From assembly GCA_017387565.1 (NCBI GenBank), contig JAFOEY010000025.1, positions 17,472-81,471 on the forward strand: a stretch of 64,000 bases of DNA, read 5' to 3'. Both the position numbers and the translations under genes were made by a program. The DNA comes from Lachnospiraceae bacterium (GTDB lineage Bacteria; Bacillota; Clostridia; Lachnospirales; Lachnospiraceae). Below are positions 18,539-28,172 of this stretch, in pieces (positions within the stretch are counted from its first letter, which is position 1; every line of letters begins with the position of its first letter). The notes below the pieces were generated by a model. That model worked only from the letters and a program-made list of their open reading frames with translations. It was not told the origin of the DNA and did no database searches.

Positions 18539-18814
18539 CTATCCCTGAAATTCAGGTGCAGCCAACGCTTCTTTATAAGCACTAAGAATAGTTGTCTGAA
18601 GTAGTTCCCTTGTTGCTGAATTAATCGGGTGTGCGATATCCCGATATTCCCCATCAGCAGTTTTCTTACTGGGCATTGCAATAAACAATCCCTTTTCACC
18701 TTCAATTACTTTGATGTCATGTACAACAAAAACATCATCCAGTGTGATGGAAACAACCGCCTTCATCTTGCCTTCCTGTGTAATTTTACGTACATGTACG
18801 TCAGTAATGTTCAT
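18539..18814 (-). CDS. spoVG: Septation/sporulation regulator SpoVG
   Basis: A 91-residue SpoVG protein, a small nucleic-acid-binding regulator affecting septation, sporulation and virulence traits in Firmicutes. It starts [11 protein letters not shown] and contains [20 protein letters not shown], both family hallmarks. A GGGGGAAAG ribosome-binding site precedes the ATG. It begins 37 bp after glgD and may be cotranscribed with glgCD. Confidence 0.97.
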   Translation of the reverse strand: MNITDVHVRKITQEGKMKAVVSITLDDVFVVHDIKVIEGEKGLFIAMPSKKTADGEYRDIAHPINSATRELLQTTILSAYKEALAAPEFQG

Positions 18815-18851
18815 CTAACTTTCCCCCTTAATTTGTCTCCGCGGGCTCTGA

Positions 18852-19970
18852 TTAAAGTACATAACGGTCGCTTTTTTCAACGACAACCTTGATACCTTCC
18901 TCACCTTTCAAATAAGAATTGGCCCGGATTGTGTCATGACTTTCAATAATACAATTTTCAATATATGTATTGTCACCAATATAAACATCGTTTAGAATAA
19001 TGGAATTTTTGATGGTACAATTGCTTCCTACAAATACACCTTTGAAAATAACGGAATTTTCCACTACCCCGTTAATGATGCTTCCACTAGAGACCAGTGC
19101 ATTTTTCAGTTTTGCACCAACATTGTATTTTGCAGGAGGCAAATCGTCAACTTTTGAATAAATCTCCGGATACTGTCTGAAGAAATAATTGCGGATATCC
19201 GGTTTTAGGAAATCCATATTTGCTTCAAAATAGTCATCCACAGTTGCTATATTCTTCCAGTAATCCTCAATCTTGTAACCATAAATCCGTTTCAAATTTT
19301 TATAACGAATCAGAATATCTTTTACAAAATCATACTGACCTTCTTCTGAGCATTTCTCAATTAACTCAATCAACTGTCTTCTACGGATAACATAAATTCC
19401 GCAGGAAATAGTATTGGAATTGGCAACAAGCGGTTTCTCTTCAAACTCTTCAATCCGGTTATCCTCATTTAATTTAAGAATACCGTAACGGTCCACATTT
19501 TCACCTGCCGGCATATCCTTACATACTACAGTAATATCTGCTTTCTTAGCAATATGATATTCCAGCACCTTGTTGTAATCCATCTTGTAAACACAATCCC
19601 CGGATGCAATCACAACATAAGGCTCATGACTTTCTTTTAAGAAAGATAGATTTTGATAAATGGCATCTGCAGTGCCACGATACCATGCATTATTATCTCC
19701 TGTAATCATAGGGGTGAAAACAAATAAACCACCTTGTTTTCTACCAAAATCCCACCACTTGGAAGAACTTAAATGCTCATTTAAACTTCTGGCATTGTAC
19801 TGTGTAAAAACCCCGACCTTCTGAATATGGGAATTGGTCATATTACTTAATGCAAAGTCAATACTGCGGTAACTGCCTGCAATTGGCATAGCAGCAATTG
19901 CTCTTTTCTTGGATAACTCACCCATGCGGTTATTATTTCCACCGGCTAATATAATTCCGATTGCTCTCAT
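18852..19970 (-). CDS. glgD: GlgD subunit of glucose-1-phosphate adenylyltransferase
   Basis: The GlgD subunit pairs with GlgC to make ADP-glucose for glycogen. The 372-residue protein has the nucleotidyltransferase N-terminus IGIILAGGNNNRMGELSKKRA and a C-terminal left-handed beta-helix made of hexapeptide-like repeats (VFVGSNCTIKNSIILNDVYIG). GlgD proteins lack some catalytic residues and modulate GlgC. The ATG at 19970 starts two bases after the glgC stop and follows AGGTGAG; the GTG at 19979 overlaps that site. Confidence 0.95.
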   Translation of the reverse strand: MRAIGIILAGGNNNRMGELSKKRAIAAMPIAGSYRSIDFALSNMTNSHIQKVGVFTQYNARSLNEHLSSSKWWDFGRKQGGLFVFTPMITGDNNAWYRGTADAIYQNLSFLKESHEPYVVIASGDCVYKMDYNKVLEYHIAKKADITVVCKDMPAGENVDRYGILKLNEDNRIEEFEEKPLVANSNTISCGIYVIRRRQLIELIEKCSEEGQYDFVKDILIRYKNLKRIYGYKIEDYWKNIATVDDYFEANMDFLKPDIRNYFFRQYPEIYSKVDDLPPAKYNVGAKLKNALVSSGSIINGVVENSVIFKGVFVGSNCTIKNSIILNDVYIGDNTYIENCIIESHDTIRANSYLKGEEGIKVVVEKSDRYVL

Positions 19971-19971
19971 A

Positions 19972-21240
19972 CTACTCACCTGCCTTAATCAAAGATTTGC
20001 CGCTTGCAAGATTATTATCCGGATAATCCTCTGCTGTGGTTACACCGGAAATTACGACATTTTTACCAATGCTTACACCACTTGGAACAACAGATTTTTC
20101 TCCGATACAAACAAGGCCGTGATTATAAATATGAGGCGCCGTATCATTATCAACTTCTTCGCCGACACCTACTTTAATATTATCACCGAGCGAAACATTT
20201 TCAGCAATAATGGTCTTGGTAATTTCACAACCATATCCGATTTCTGTATCATTCATAATGATGGAATCCCTGACAATGGTGCCTTCTCCGATCACAACAC
20301 CGCATCCGATTACGGAATTGTATACTTTACCATAAATCTGCGCACCCTCACCAATAATACATTTTTCAATCTCACTGTTTTCTGAAAGGTACTGTGGCTG
20401 CAGTTTTTCATACTTGGTATAGATTTTCCAATACTCTTCATACAGATTGAATTCCGGTACGATATCCACCAGTTCCATGTTTGCTTCCCAGTAGGAGTGA
20501 AGTGTTCCTACATCTTTCCAGTAGCCATTATATTCATAAGCATAACAGGGAGCGCCTTTTTGATGGCAATAGGGAATAACATGTTTACCAAAATCCAGAC
20601 CGGGCTGCTGTGCGTTTGCAATTAACGCCTCTTTTAAAGTTTTCCAATTAAAGATATAAATACCCATGTTTGCCAGATTACTTCTGGGATTCTCGGGTTT
20701 TTCCTCAAAATCGGTAATCTTGTGCTCATCATCTGTAATCAAAATACCAAAACGCTTTGCCTCTTCAAAAGGAACAGGCATGGCAGCAAGCGTAACTTCC
20801 GCCCCCTTTGACTTATGATAATCAAGCATTACTTCGTAATCCATCTTATAGATGTGATCACCGGACAAAATCAATACATAATCCGGATTAAAACTATCCA
20901 TATAATCAATATTCTGATAAATGGCATTGGCTGTACCCGTATACCATTCGGTATTGGAGCTTTTTTCATATGGAGGCAAAACAGTTACTCCACCAATATT
21001 TCTATCAAGATCCCACGGAATACCGATACCGATATGGGTGTTCAGTCGTAGCGGCTGATACTGTGTCAGCACGCCAACTGTATCAACCCCTGAATTAATA
21101 CAGTTACTGAGTGGGAAATCAATGATACGGTACTTTCCACCGAATGATACAGCAGGCTTTGCAACCTTTGCTGTCAGTACACCAAGTCTGCTGCCTTGTC
21201 CGCCGGCCAGCAACATGGCAATCATTTCCTTCTTAATCAT
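19972..21240 (-). CDS. glgC: Glucose-1-phosphate adenylyltransferase
   Basis: Makes ADP-glucose from glucose-1-phosphate and ATP, the committed step of glycogen synthesis. The 422-residue protein has the pyrophosphorylase motif [22 protein letters not shown], the active-site [10 protein letters not shown] and FEEKP, and the C-terminal beta-helix. It starts an operon with glgD under AGAGGTGAAGAC as ribosome-binding site. It is divergent from murC, with 361 bp of AT-rich DNA between. Confidence 0.97.
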   Translation of the reverse strand: MIKKEMIAMLLAGGQGSRLGVLTAKVAKPAVSFGGKYRIIDFPLSNCINSGVDTVGVLTQYQPLRLNTHIGIGIPWDLDRNIGGVTVLPPYEKSSNTEWYTGTANAIYQNIDYMDSFNPDYVLILSGDHIYKMDYEVMLDYHKSKGAEVTLAAMPVPFEEAKRFGILITDDEHKITDFEEKPENPRSNLANMGIYIFNWKTLKEALIANAQQPGLDFGKHVIPYCHQKGAPCYAYEYNGYWKDVGTLHSYWEANMELVDIVPEFNLYEEYWKIYTKYEKLQPQYLSENSEIEKCIIGEGAQIYGKVYNSVIGCGVVIGEGTIVRDSIIMNDTEIGYGCEITKTIIAENVSLGDNIKVGVGEEVDNDTAPHIYNHGLVCIGEKSVVPSGVSIGKNVVISGVTTAEDYPDNNLASGKSLIKAGE

Positions 21241-21519
21241 GTCTTCACCTCTTGCTATCTTCTCTAAATATTGAAAAAGAATATATCGAAAAGAATATTT
21301 TTTAATTAGTATATAGATTATAGCATACTATATTTTTAAAGTGAATATTTTTACATACAAAATCCTGCTTTTTTAAAATTTTTATGTAAAAAATACACAA
21401 ATTTGGTATTTCTTTTGTGCGATATTCTGTAAAAAGTACCAACCCCTTTCTTTTCTGCCAAGAACAGATAAACTTTTTTTGTTAAATATTACCAAAACTT
21501 TACAAATAAAAAATTCTAT

Positions 21520-21547
21520 TTGTTTTTCTCATAATGGCGGTTATAAT
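21520..21547 (+). promoter_or_regulatory. Sigma-A-like promoter of murC
   Basis: TTGTTT (21520-21525), 16-bp spacer, TATAAT (21542-21547), about 55 bp before the murC start. The rest of the 361-bp glgC-murC space (21241-21601) is AT-rich, with no gene or clear repeat. Confidence 0.6.
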
Positions 21548-21601
21548 GAATGAAGGGAAACAAATTCGTTTTCTTCAAATATTATAGTAGGAAGTGTAAT
21601 C

Positions 21602-22978
21602 ATGTATCAAATCGATTTTGAAAAACCGATTCACATTCATTTTATCGGTATTGGCGGCATCAGCATGAGCGGTCTGGCTGAGATTTTAGCGGATCGTGGA
21701 TTTACGGTATCAGGTTCAGATGCTAAGGAGAGCAGTCTGACCAGACAGCTTCATCAAAGAGGGATTACCGTATTATATGGACAATCTGCCAAGAATATTA
21801 CACCAGATATCAATCTTGTTGTTTATACGGCAGCAATACATAATGACAATCCTGAGCTATGTGCAGCAAAAGCAGCAGATATCCCCTGTATGACTCGTGC
21901 CGATTTACTGGGACAGATCATGAAAAATTATGAAATTCCCATTGCAATCAGCGGCACACACGGAAAAACCACAACGACCTCCATGGTCAGCGAAATTTTT
22001 ATGGCCGCAAAAAAAGATCCCACTCTTTCCATCGGCGGAATCCTTCCTTCCATTGGCGGAAATATCCGGATTGGTGCATCCGACTATTTTGTTACGGAGG
22101 CTTGTGAATATACAAACAGCTTTTTAAGCTTCTTTCCAAAAATCAGTATCATTTTAAATATTGATGCAGATCATCTTGATTTCTTTAAAGATATCGAAGA
22201 TATTCGATCTTCTTTCCGCCGTTTTGCCGCATTACTGCCAAAAGACGGTACGTTAATCATCAATGGAGAAATTCCAAATCTTGCATCCATCACAGATTCC
22301 TTAGCATGTAACATCATTACCTTCGGCTTTTCCGATTCGTTTGACTATTATGCAAAGGATATTTCTTATGATGCCTATGCAAGACCCACTTATACCATCT
22401 GTCATAAGGGGACAGAACGAAGCATTACGCTTGGCGTGACCGGAGTGCACAACATTTCCAATTCCATGGCAGCCATAGCACTTGCCGATCTTTGCGGCAT
22501 TGACACAGAGACAACTTCTAAAGCGCTTTCTGCTTTCTGCGGAACAGAGCGCCGTTTTCAATTGAAGGGAACGGTGGATGATGTCACAATCATCGATGAT
22601 TATGCACACCATCCCACCGAAATCAAAGCGACTCTTGAAGCAGCCCACAACTATCCCCACAACAAGCTGTGGTGCATTTTCCAGCCTCATACCTATACCC
22701 GTACCAAGGCATTGCTTTTAGAATTTGCCAAAGCCCTTTCCATGGCTGATCACGTCGTCCTTGCAGATATCTATGCAGCAAGAGAAACCGATAATTTGGG
22801 AATAAGTTCACAAACTCTTCAGACCGAGATTCAAAAACTGGGAACAACCTGTGACTATTTTCCGTCTTTTGATGAAATTGAAAAATTTTTACAAAAAAAT
22901 TATTCTCCCGGTGATTTGTTGATAACTATGGGAGCCGGAGATGTTGTAAAAATCGGCGAAAATCTGTTAAAAAAATAA
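21602..22978 (+). CDS. murC: UDP-N-acetylmuramate--L-alanine ligase
   Basis: Adds L-Ala to UDP-MurNAc, the first step of peptide-stem synthesis. The 458-residue protein has the N-terminal FIGIGGISMSGLAEIL, the P-loop GTHGKTTTTSM (about 116-126), NIDADHLDFF, and IIDDYAHHPTEI in the C-terminal domain. It is of normal length. It is monocistronic on the plus strand and is followed by a DnaA-box cluster. Confidence 0.97.
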   Translation: MYQIDFEKPIHIHFIGIGGISMSGLAEILADRGFTVSGSDAKESSLTRQLHQRGITVLYGQSAKNITPDINLVVYTAAIHNDNPELCAAKAADIPCMTRADLLGQIMKNYEIPIAISGTHGKTTTTSMVSEIFMAAKKDPTLSIGGILPSIGGNIRIGASDYFVTEACEYTNSFLSFFPKISIILNIDADHLDFFKDIEDIRSSFRRFAALLPKDGTLIINGEIPNLASITDSLACNIITFGFSDSFDYYAKDISYDAYARPTYTICHKGTERSITLGVTGVHNISNSMAAIALADLCGIDTETTSKALSAFCGTERRFQLKGTVDDVTIIDDYAHHPTEIKATLEAAHNYPHNKLWCIFQPHTYTRTKALLLEFAKALSMADHVVLADIYAARETDNLGISSQTLQTEIQKLGTTCDYFPSFDEIEKFLQKNYSPGDLLITMGAGDVVKIGENLLKK

Positions 22979-22979
22979 T

Positions 22980-23142
22980 TTATCCACAATATCCACAAAA
23001 ATAACGGTATCAGATATACACGTTTGATTGTGGATATTTTAATTTACATAAACTTTATTTTTTTATGCAGACAAGCATTAAATTATAGGCTTTTTTTGCT
23101 ATAACAGGAATCTTATGTGTACTTTTCATCCACATATCCACA
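22980..23142. promoter_or_regulatory. Cluster of five DnaA-box-like 9-mers
   Basis: A perfect TTATCCACA lies at 22980-22988, immediately followed by ATATCCACA (22989-22997). An inverted copy TGTGGATAT is at 23029-23037, and TCATCCACA plus ATATCCACA overlap at 23126-23142. All are within 163 bp of AT-rich DNA upstream of dnaD. DnaA binding is an inference from the consensus TTWTNCACA. Confidence 0.6.
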
Positions 23143-23265
23143 TTTTTTCAGGAATGCCGCGAAGCCTTGATTTTCGGCGTTTTTCGGGAAATTTACCTAT
23201 TTCATTTTTACTTATTCTGTGCTATACTTGCACTTGCTTTAAAGAATGAATGAACAGGTGATAAG

Positions 23266-24354
23266 ATGACACAATTAACAGTATCTTTGGAACAGGGATC
23301 GGATTTTACCGTTTTATCCAATCGTTTTATTGATGAATATATGGTTTTGGCCAATGATGCACAGATTAAGATTTATTTATATCTGTTGCGCATGAGTGGG
23401 GCAAATCTGCCCTTTGGCATTTCGGATATTGCCGACCACTTTAATTATATGGAGCAGGACGTACTGCGCGCACTTTGCTATTGGGAAAAAAATCATCTTC
23501 TTTCTTTGGATTTTGACAGTGCGCACAACGTAAAGGCTATCCGTATTCTGCCCTTACCTTCTAAAGAAGCTTCTGTGTCTTCTGATATAACACCATCCCT
23601 TTCGCAGATTCAGCAGGCTGAGATTGTCCCTCTGGCTCCCAAGCTTGCCATAAGCAACGTTTTGGCAGAATCAAGTGAGCGGATGGGAAAACCCAATTAC
23701 AACGCAAATGATCTGGTTGCTTTTAAAAACAATAACGAAACTTCCCAGATTATCTTCATTGCTGAATCCTACACCGGAAAGCCTTTGTCATCTTCTGATA
23801 TGCAGACTTTACTTTATATATATGACAAGCTCGGCTTTTCCATTGATTTAATCGACTATCTGATTCAGTATTGTGTAGATCTTGGCAAAAAGAAGTTTTC
23901 CTATATCCAGAAGGTTGCCATCGACTGGTACGATTCACATATCACCACGGTAGAACAAGCCAAAAACCACACCGGCAAATATGACAAATCTGTTTATACC
24001 ATTATGAAAGCACTGGGCAAGAATACCAATCCTGCTGATCCGGAAATCACTTTCATCCGCAGATGGTCACAGGAATGGGGATTTTCTACTGAATTGATCT
24101 TAAATGCATGTGAAAGGGCGGTATTGAGTACCGACAATCATCGTTTTGAATATGTCAACGGAATTTTGTCTAATTGGCATGCTGCCAATGTGAAATCATT
24201 ACAGGATGTTGAAGCTTTAGAAGAAAAACATCACACCAAAGCAACCAAAACATCTTCTAAAAAATCAGGTAATACTAAGAGCGGTTTTAACGATTTCACC
24301 CAACGCTCATATGACTATGAAGAATTGGAAAAAGCATTATTGAGAAGTAATTGA
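23266..24354 (+). CDS. DnaD-domain primosome protein
   Basis: A 362-residue protein that should act in replication restart or initiation with the helicase loader encoded next to it. The N-terminal winged-helix-like part (about 15-90) is followed by a variable linker and a C-terminal DnaD domain (about 230-315) with the hallmark YVNGILSNWHAANVKSL. The C-terminal tail is basic and disordered. The ATG follows AACAGGTGATAAG. Its last codons form the first unit of a 16-bp tandem repeat. Confidence 0.9.
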   Translation: MTQLTVSLEQGSDFTVLSNRFIDEYMVLANDAQIKIYLYLLRMSGANLPFGISDIADHFNYMEQDVLRALCYWEKNHLLSLDFDSAHNVKAIRILPLPSKEASVSSDITPSLSQIQQAEIVPLAPKLAISNVLAESSERMGKPNYNANDLVAFKNNNETSQIIFIAESYTGKPLSSSDMQTLLYIYDKLGFSIDLIDYLIQYCVDLGKKKFSYIQKVAIDWYDSHITTVEQAKNHTGKYDKSVYTIMKALGKNTNPADPEITFIRRWSQEWGFSTELILNACERAVLSTDNHRFEYVNGILSNWHAANVKSLQDVEALEEKHHTKATKTSSKKSGNTKSGFNDFTQRSYDYEELEKALLRSN

Positions 24355-24425
24355 ATTTAGAAGTAATTGAATTTAAAAGCAATTGATTTTAATAGCAATT
24401 GATTTTAGAAACAATTGCTTTAGAA
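24349..24425. repeat. 16-bp tandem repeat at the dnaD 3' end
   Basis: AATTG recurs at 24349, 24365, 24381, 24397 and 24413, exactly 16 bp apart, in units such as AATTGAATTTAGAAGT. The first unit contains the dnaD stop codon TGA, so extra in-frame-like stops follow. The array ends just before the ribosome-binding site of the next gene. Confidence 0.85.
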
Positions 24426-24440
24426 CAAAGGAGTTTACTC

Positions 24441-25409
24441 ATGGGGTTAACCAACAAGCAGTTTGATACCATCATGCAGCACTATGATGATATTCAAAAA
24501 GAAAACCGGGATTTGTTATCAGCAAAAGAACAGGAAATCCGCAACAAAATTCCTCAATATTTCCAGCTGGGACAGGAAATCAATTCACTCCGTGTAAAAA
24601 GAACGAAAGCTGCCTTATCCAAAAACGAAGCCTTAGTTTCACAGTGTCTGGAAGCGGAACAGGCTTTAAAAGAAAGGCGTGACAAACTTCTTTTATCGGA
24701 AGGCTATCCTGCCAATTATCTTACCATGACATATCATTGCCCGATTTGCAAAGATAAAGGACTTCTTTCCGACAACAGAACCAAATGCACTTGTTTTATT
24801 TCTGCCCAGACCAAGCTGTTGTTTGAGCAGTCCGGCATTTATGAATTAATCAAAACACAAAATTTTGATACGCTTTCCTATGAGCATTTTGATAAAGATC
24901 ATGTGGCAGGATATCAGGATGCTGTAAATATTGCAAAAAAATTTATCACAAATTTCAACTCGGACTACCAAAATCTTCTCTTTTATGGTAATGTGGGTAC
25001 TGGTAAAACTTTTTTGACATGCTGTATTGCCAAAGAATTGATGGAACAGGGGATTTCCGTTACCTATTGCAGTGCGGAACAATTATTCCGCATGTTGGTA
25101 GACTTGCGTTTTCAGGAGGATAAGGATTCCTATTTTTCATTTATGGAAGAAATCAATGATCGGGATGTTCTGATTATTGATGATTTAGGTACTGAAACTG
25201 TGACAGAGCGTGTCCGTTCCGATTTGTTTACCTGTTTAAACAATCGGGATATTGCTCACAAATCCACCATTATATCTACCAATTTATCAATTGAAGAGTT
25301 AAACAAACGCTACTCCGAGAGGATTTTCTCGCGCATGAGCAGTCATTTTACTTTTTGTAAATTTGATGGACCTGACATACGCATGAAAATTAAGCTTTCC
25401 GGCAATTAA
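24441..25409 (+). CDS. DnaI/DnaC-type helicase-loader ATPase
   Basis: A 322-residue AAA+ ATPase that loads the replicative helicase. An N-terminal cysteine cluster CPICKDKG...CTCF (about 97-115) is like the zinc site of DnaI. The core has Walker A GNVGTGKTF (about 184-192), Walker B VLIIDDLGTE and the STNLSIEELN sensor region. The ATG at 24441 is chosen because AAAGGAG lies upstream; the more distal ATG at 24399 is inside the tandem repeat. It forms an operon with dnaD. Confidence 0.9.
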   Translation: MGLTNKQFDTIMQHYDDIQKENRDLLSAKEQEIRNKIPQYFQLGQEINSLRVKRTKAALSKNEALVSQCLEAEQALKERRDKLLLSEGYPANYLTMTYHCPICKDKGLLSDNRTKCTCFISAQTKLLFEQSGIYELIKTQNFDTLSYEHFDKDHVAGYQDAVNIAKKFITNFNSDYQNLLFYGNVGTGKTFLTCCIAKELMEQGISVTYCSAEQLFRMLVDLRFQEDKDSYFSFMEEINDRDVLIIDDLGTETVTERVRSDLFTCLNNRDIAHKSTIISTNLSIEELNKRYSERIFSRMSSHFTFCKFDGPDIRMKIKLSGN

Positions 25410-25537
25410 TCATTTTTGCAAAGTCGCAAATATTATGATGTATATGGATTGCTACGCAATTCTCACAATCATCATTGTTTTTGGCATAAATATTAATTTC
25501 AAAATAACCAAATGATAGAAAGAGAGGATCATTCATC

Positions 25538-26722
25538 ATGTCCAAACGTGAAGAATTGAGAAACTTAGAAACCATTCCTGTAGGCTCTTTAGGAATCATT
25601 GCTTTACAAAGCTGCAAGGAACTAGGAGAAAAGGTCGACAAATACCTTGTTGACTGGAGAACCGAACGCGAACATGCACACAGCGAGGATCTGGCATTTA
25701 AAGGCTATCAACGAGATTCCTATCTGCTTCAGACCAAAGTTCCGAGATTTGGTTCCGGCGAAGCCAAAGGTGTTATTTTGGAATCTGTCAGAGGAAATGA
25801 TTTATATATCCTGGTAGATGTTGCCAATTATTCCTTAACCTATTCCCTCTGTGGTCATCCCAATCATATGTCTCCGGATGATCATTTTCAGGATTTAAAA
25901 CGTATTATTGCCGCTGTTGGTGGAAAAGCCCGCCGCATTACGGTTATCATGCCTTTCTTATACGAAAGCAGACAGCATAAAAGAAGTGCCCGTGAATCTT
26001 TAGACTGCGCTCTGGCATTACAGGAACTTGTCAGCATGGGTGTAGACAATATCATTACCTTTGATGCTCATGATGCTCGAGTACAAAATGCGATTCCGTT
26101 AAACGGCTTTGAAACCGTTCAGCCTGCTTATCAGTTTATTAAAGGTTTATTGAAAAATGTAAAAGATCTGACCATCGATTCCGAGCATATGATGGTTGTC
26201 AGTCCCGATGAAGGCGGTATGAGCCGTGCCATTTATATTGCCAACAACTTAGGACTTGATATGGGTATGTTCTATAAACGAAGAGATTACACGCGTGTAG
26301 TAGATGGCAAAAACCCTATTATAGCACATGAATTCTTAGGTTCCAGTGTAGAAGGAAAAGACGTCATTGTTGTAGATGATATGATTTCATCCGGTGAAAG
26401 TGTTATCGACGTCTGCATGGCATTAAAGAAAAGAAAAGCAAACCGTATTTTTATCTTTGCAACCTTTGGTTTGTTTACAAACGGTCTGCAGAAATTTGAC
26501 GAGGCACACAGCTCCGGTCTTTTTGACTATGTTCTTACAACAAACCTGATTTATCAATCACCTGATTTATTAGAGCGTCCTTACTATATCAATTGTGATT
26601 TAAGTAAGTATATTGCATACATTATTGATACACTCAATCACGATGCATCGATCAGTGATTTATTAAATCCAAGTGATCGTATCCAGAATCTGCTGGCACG
26701 CTATAAGAACGGAGAGATGTAA
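25538..26722 (+). CDS. prs: Ribose-phosphate pyrophosphokinase
   Basis: Makes PRPP from ribose-5-phosphate and ATP for purine, pyrimidine, His and Trp synthesis. The 394-residue protein is longer than the common 315-residue form; this long type is known in Clostridia. It shows PFLYESRQHKR (ATP loop), ITFDAHDARVQNAIP, VVSPDEGGMSRA and the PRPP-binding VVDDMISSGES (about 287-297). The ATG follows AGAGAGGATC. It is followed by a terminator-like repeat. Confidence 0.95.
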   Translation: MSKREELRNLETIPVGSLGIIALQSCKELGEKVDKYLVDWRTEREHAHSEDLAFKGYQRDSYLLQTKVPRFGSGEAKGVILESVRGNDLYILVDVANYSLTYSLCGHPNHMSPDDHFQDLKRIIAAVGGKARRITVIMPFLYESRQHKRSARESLDCALALQELVSMGVDNIITFDAHDARVQNAIPLNGFETVQPAYQFIKGLLKNVKDLTIDSEHMMVVSPDEGGMSRAIYIANNLGLDMGMFYKRRDYTRVVDGKNPIIAHEFLGSSVEGKDVIVVDDMISSGESVIDVCMALKKRKANRIFIFATFGLFTNGLQKFDEAHSSGLFDYVLTTNLIYQSPDLLERPYYINCDLSKYIAYIIDTLNHDASISDLLNPSDRIQNLLARYKNGEM

Positions 26723-26726
26723 TAAA

Positions 26727-26765
26727 ATGCCCGGTTTCAAAACTCAGACCATTGAAACCGGGCAT
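26727..26765. terminator. Bidirectional terminator-like repeat, family 1 copy 3
   Basis: ATGCCCGGTTTCAA (26727-26740) and TTGAAACCGGGCAT (26752-26765) pair perfectly around a short loop. It lies between the convergent prs and zinc-ribbon genes. The following TTCGCCATG also matches the flank of copy 2 at 7414-7422, so more than the hairpin is shared. Confidence 0.85.
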
Positions 26766-26797
26766 TACTTTGTTCGCCATGTTTTTATTTATGTTTC

Positions 26798-27205
26798 TTA
26801 AAACTGATGTCCGCATACACTACAGAATGCAGCTTCTTCCGGCATACTGTGATTGCAGATAGGGCAGATTTTTTCTGATTTTACAGAACCTTCTTCTGCT
26901 TCTACGGAATTATCTCCTTTTTTCTTATCCTCAATTTCAGATTTTAACTGACCAATCAGTTCTTTCTTTGCTTTGATCAGTGTAAATAAATCTTCATATT
27001 CCGGAGTTTCATCATCCACATGTGCATTGAAATATGCTTCACCGATTTCTTCATAAGCCTTTTTAATCGCAGCTTCTGCTTTACCAATCTGAACCTGAAG
27101 TCCGGGAATTTCGGCATAGTTCTTTGCTTTTTTGGTTATATCACTATCTTTGATTGTCTGAATGGTTTCTCCCGCTTTTGATGACACTTTACTTAAAAAA
27201 TCCAT
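26798..27205 (-). CDS. Coiled-coil zinc-ribbon protein
   Basis: A 135-residue soluble protein. The N-terminal 95 residues are helical and probably coiled coil. The C-terminus is a zinc ribbon, CPICNHSMPEEAAFCSVCGHQF shortened here to its two CxxC knuckles (CPIC and CSVC). The ATG at 27205 is preferred because GGAGG lies eight bases upstream; the earlier ATG overlaps it. Function unknown; such proteins are widespread in Lachnospiraceae. Confidence 0.75.
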   Translation of the reverse strand: MDFLSKVSSKAGETIQTIKDSDITKKAKNYAEIPGLQVQIGKAEAAIKKAYEEIGEAYFNAHVDDETPEYEDLFTLIKAKKELIGQLKSEIEDKKKGDNSVEAEEGSVKSEKICPICNHSMPEEAAFCSVCGHQF

Positions 27206-27376
27206 AAAAAATTCCTCCATTTCCTCAGTTTACGTCTGAACCGATTAACTATATGGTAAAATATGAAAAATAAAAAGTCAATGCATTAATATTTTTTTAA
27301 TAATTAGGCAATCCTAAACATCTTTCCGGTTAAACACCAGCAAGACCAGCCTGAATACCATTTATAAAAGCATCTA

Positions 27377-28033
27377 TTACAACAAAATACAACTCAAAAT
27401 AAATATGATACTATCATGAAGACCATGAGCCAATGAAACAGAAATAATCGTGCAATCTTTCCACTTTGTCTTAGCAACGGAATAGATCAAACCGATAATA
27501 AAAATCCACGTCACATTTATAAAATTCCTTGTTAATGGAAAATGCATAAACCCAAATAATATGGAAGTAACTATACAGACAACTATTTTGTTTCTAATCA
27601 GTTTTTCTAATTGCTGTTGAAAGTACCCACGAAAAATAAATTCTTCAACCGGTCCCACGAACAAAAGCAAAAAAATAATCTGACCAACTACATTTTGCTG
27701 TTTTACCGATAACACATACTCTTTATTGACCCCACATAGCAATGGAAGCAATACAAAGATACTGATTGTAATCATCAATAGAAATCCGCTCGCGCAAATC
27801 TGCTTTCCCAAATTCTTTGCGGAATATCCCAGTTCCATAAAAATTTTCTTCTTATTCTTATAAAAAACAAATACTGTCCCTGCCATCAGAAAATATGTAA
27901 ACATTTTGCCAAACAGTCGTCCAATGCTATTTTCTGTCAGCATCTGAAATAATAATGGAACTGCTGTCAACCCTAACAAAACAGAATATACAATCACCAA
28001 TTTCATTGTTAATAATAATATTTCCTTTTTCAT
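27377..28033 (-). CDS. CPBP-family intramembrane protease
   Basis: A 218-residue membrane protein with about six segments and the CPBP (Abi/CAAX protease) motifs PVEEFIFRGYFQQQL (about 124-138), FGFMHFP (about 163-169) and a later His in SLAHGLHDS. These are the glutamates and histidines of the active site. Family members process prenylated or peptide substrates or give bacteriocin self-immunity; the substrate here is unknown. Confidence 0.85.
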   Translation of the reverse strand: MKKEILLLTMKLVIVYSVLLGLTAVPLLFQMLTENSIGRLFGKMFTYFLMAGTVFVFYKNKKKIFMELGYSAKNLGKQICASGFLLMITISIFVLLPLLCGVNKEYVLSVKQQNVVGQIIFLLLFVGPVEEFIFRGYFQQQLEKLIRNKIVVCIVTSILFGFMHFPLTRNFINVTWIFIIGLIYSVAKTKWKDCTIISVSLAHGLHDSIIFILSCILL

Positions 28034-28172
28034 TCTTATTTTCCTTGCTTTGATACGTTATTAGATTCGTTTTCTAAACTTGTCCATGAGTATGATACCA
28101 TTTAGATGTCTGAAATACCACTACCAGCAAAGTTCTAAATGTAAACTGCCTGTTGCATTACTGTTTTATAGG

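Noticed and set aside
22980-23142. Chromosomal origin oriC
   Set aside because: DnaA boxes are present, but dnaA, dnaN, rpmH or other usual origin neighbours are not in the window.
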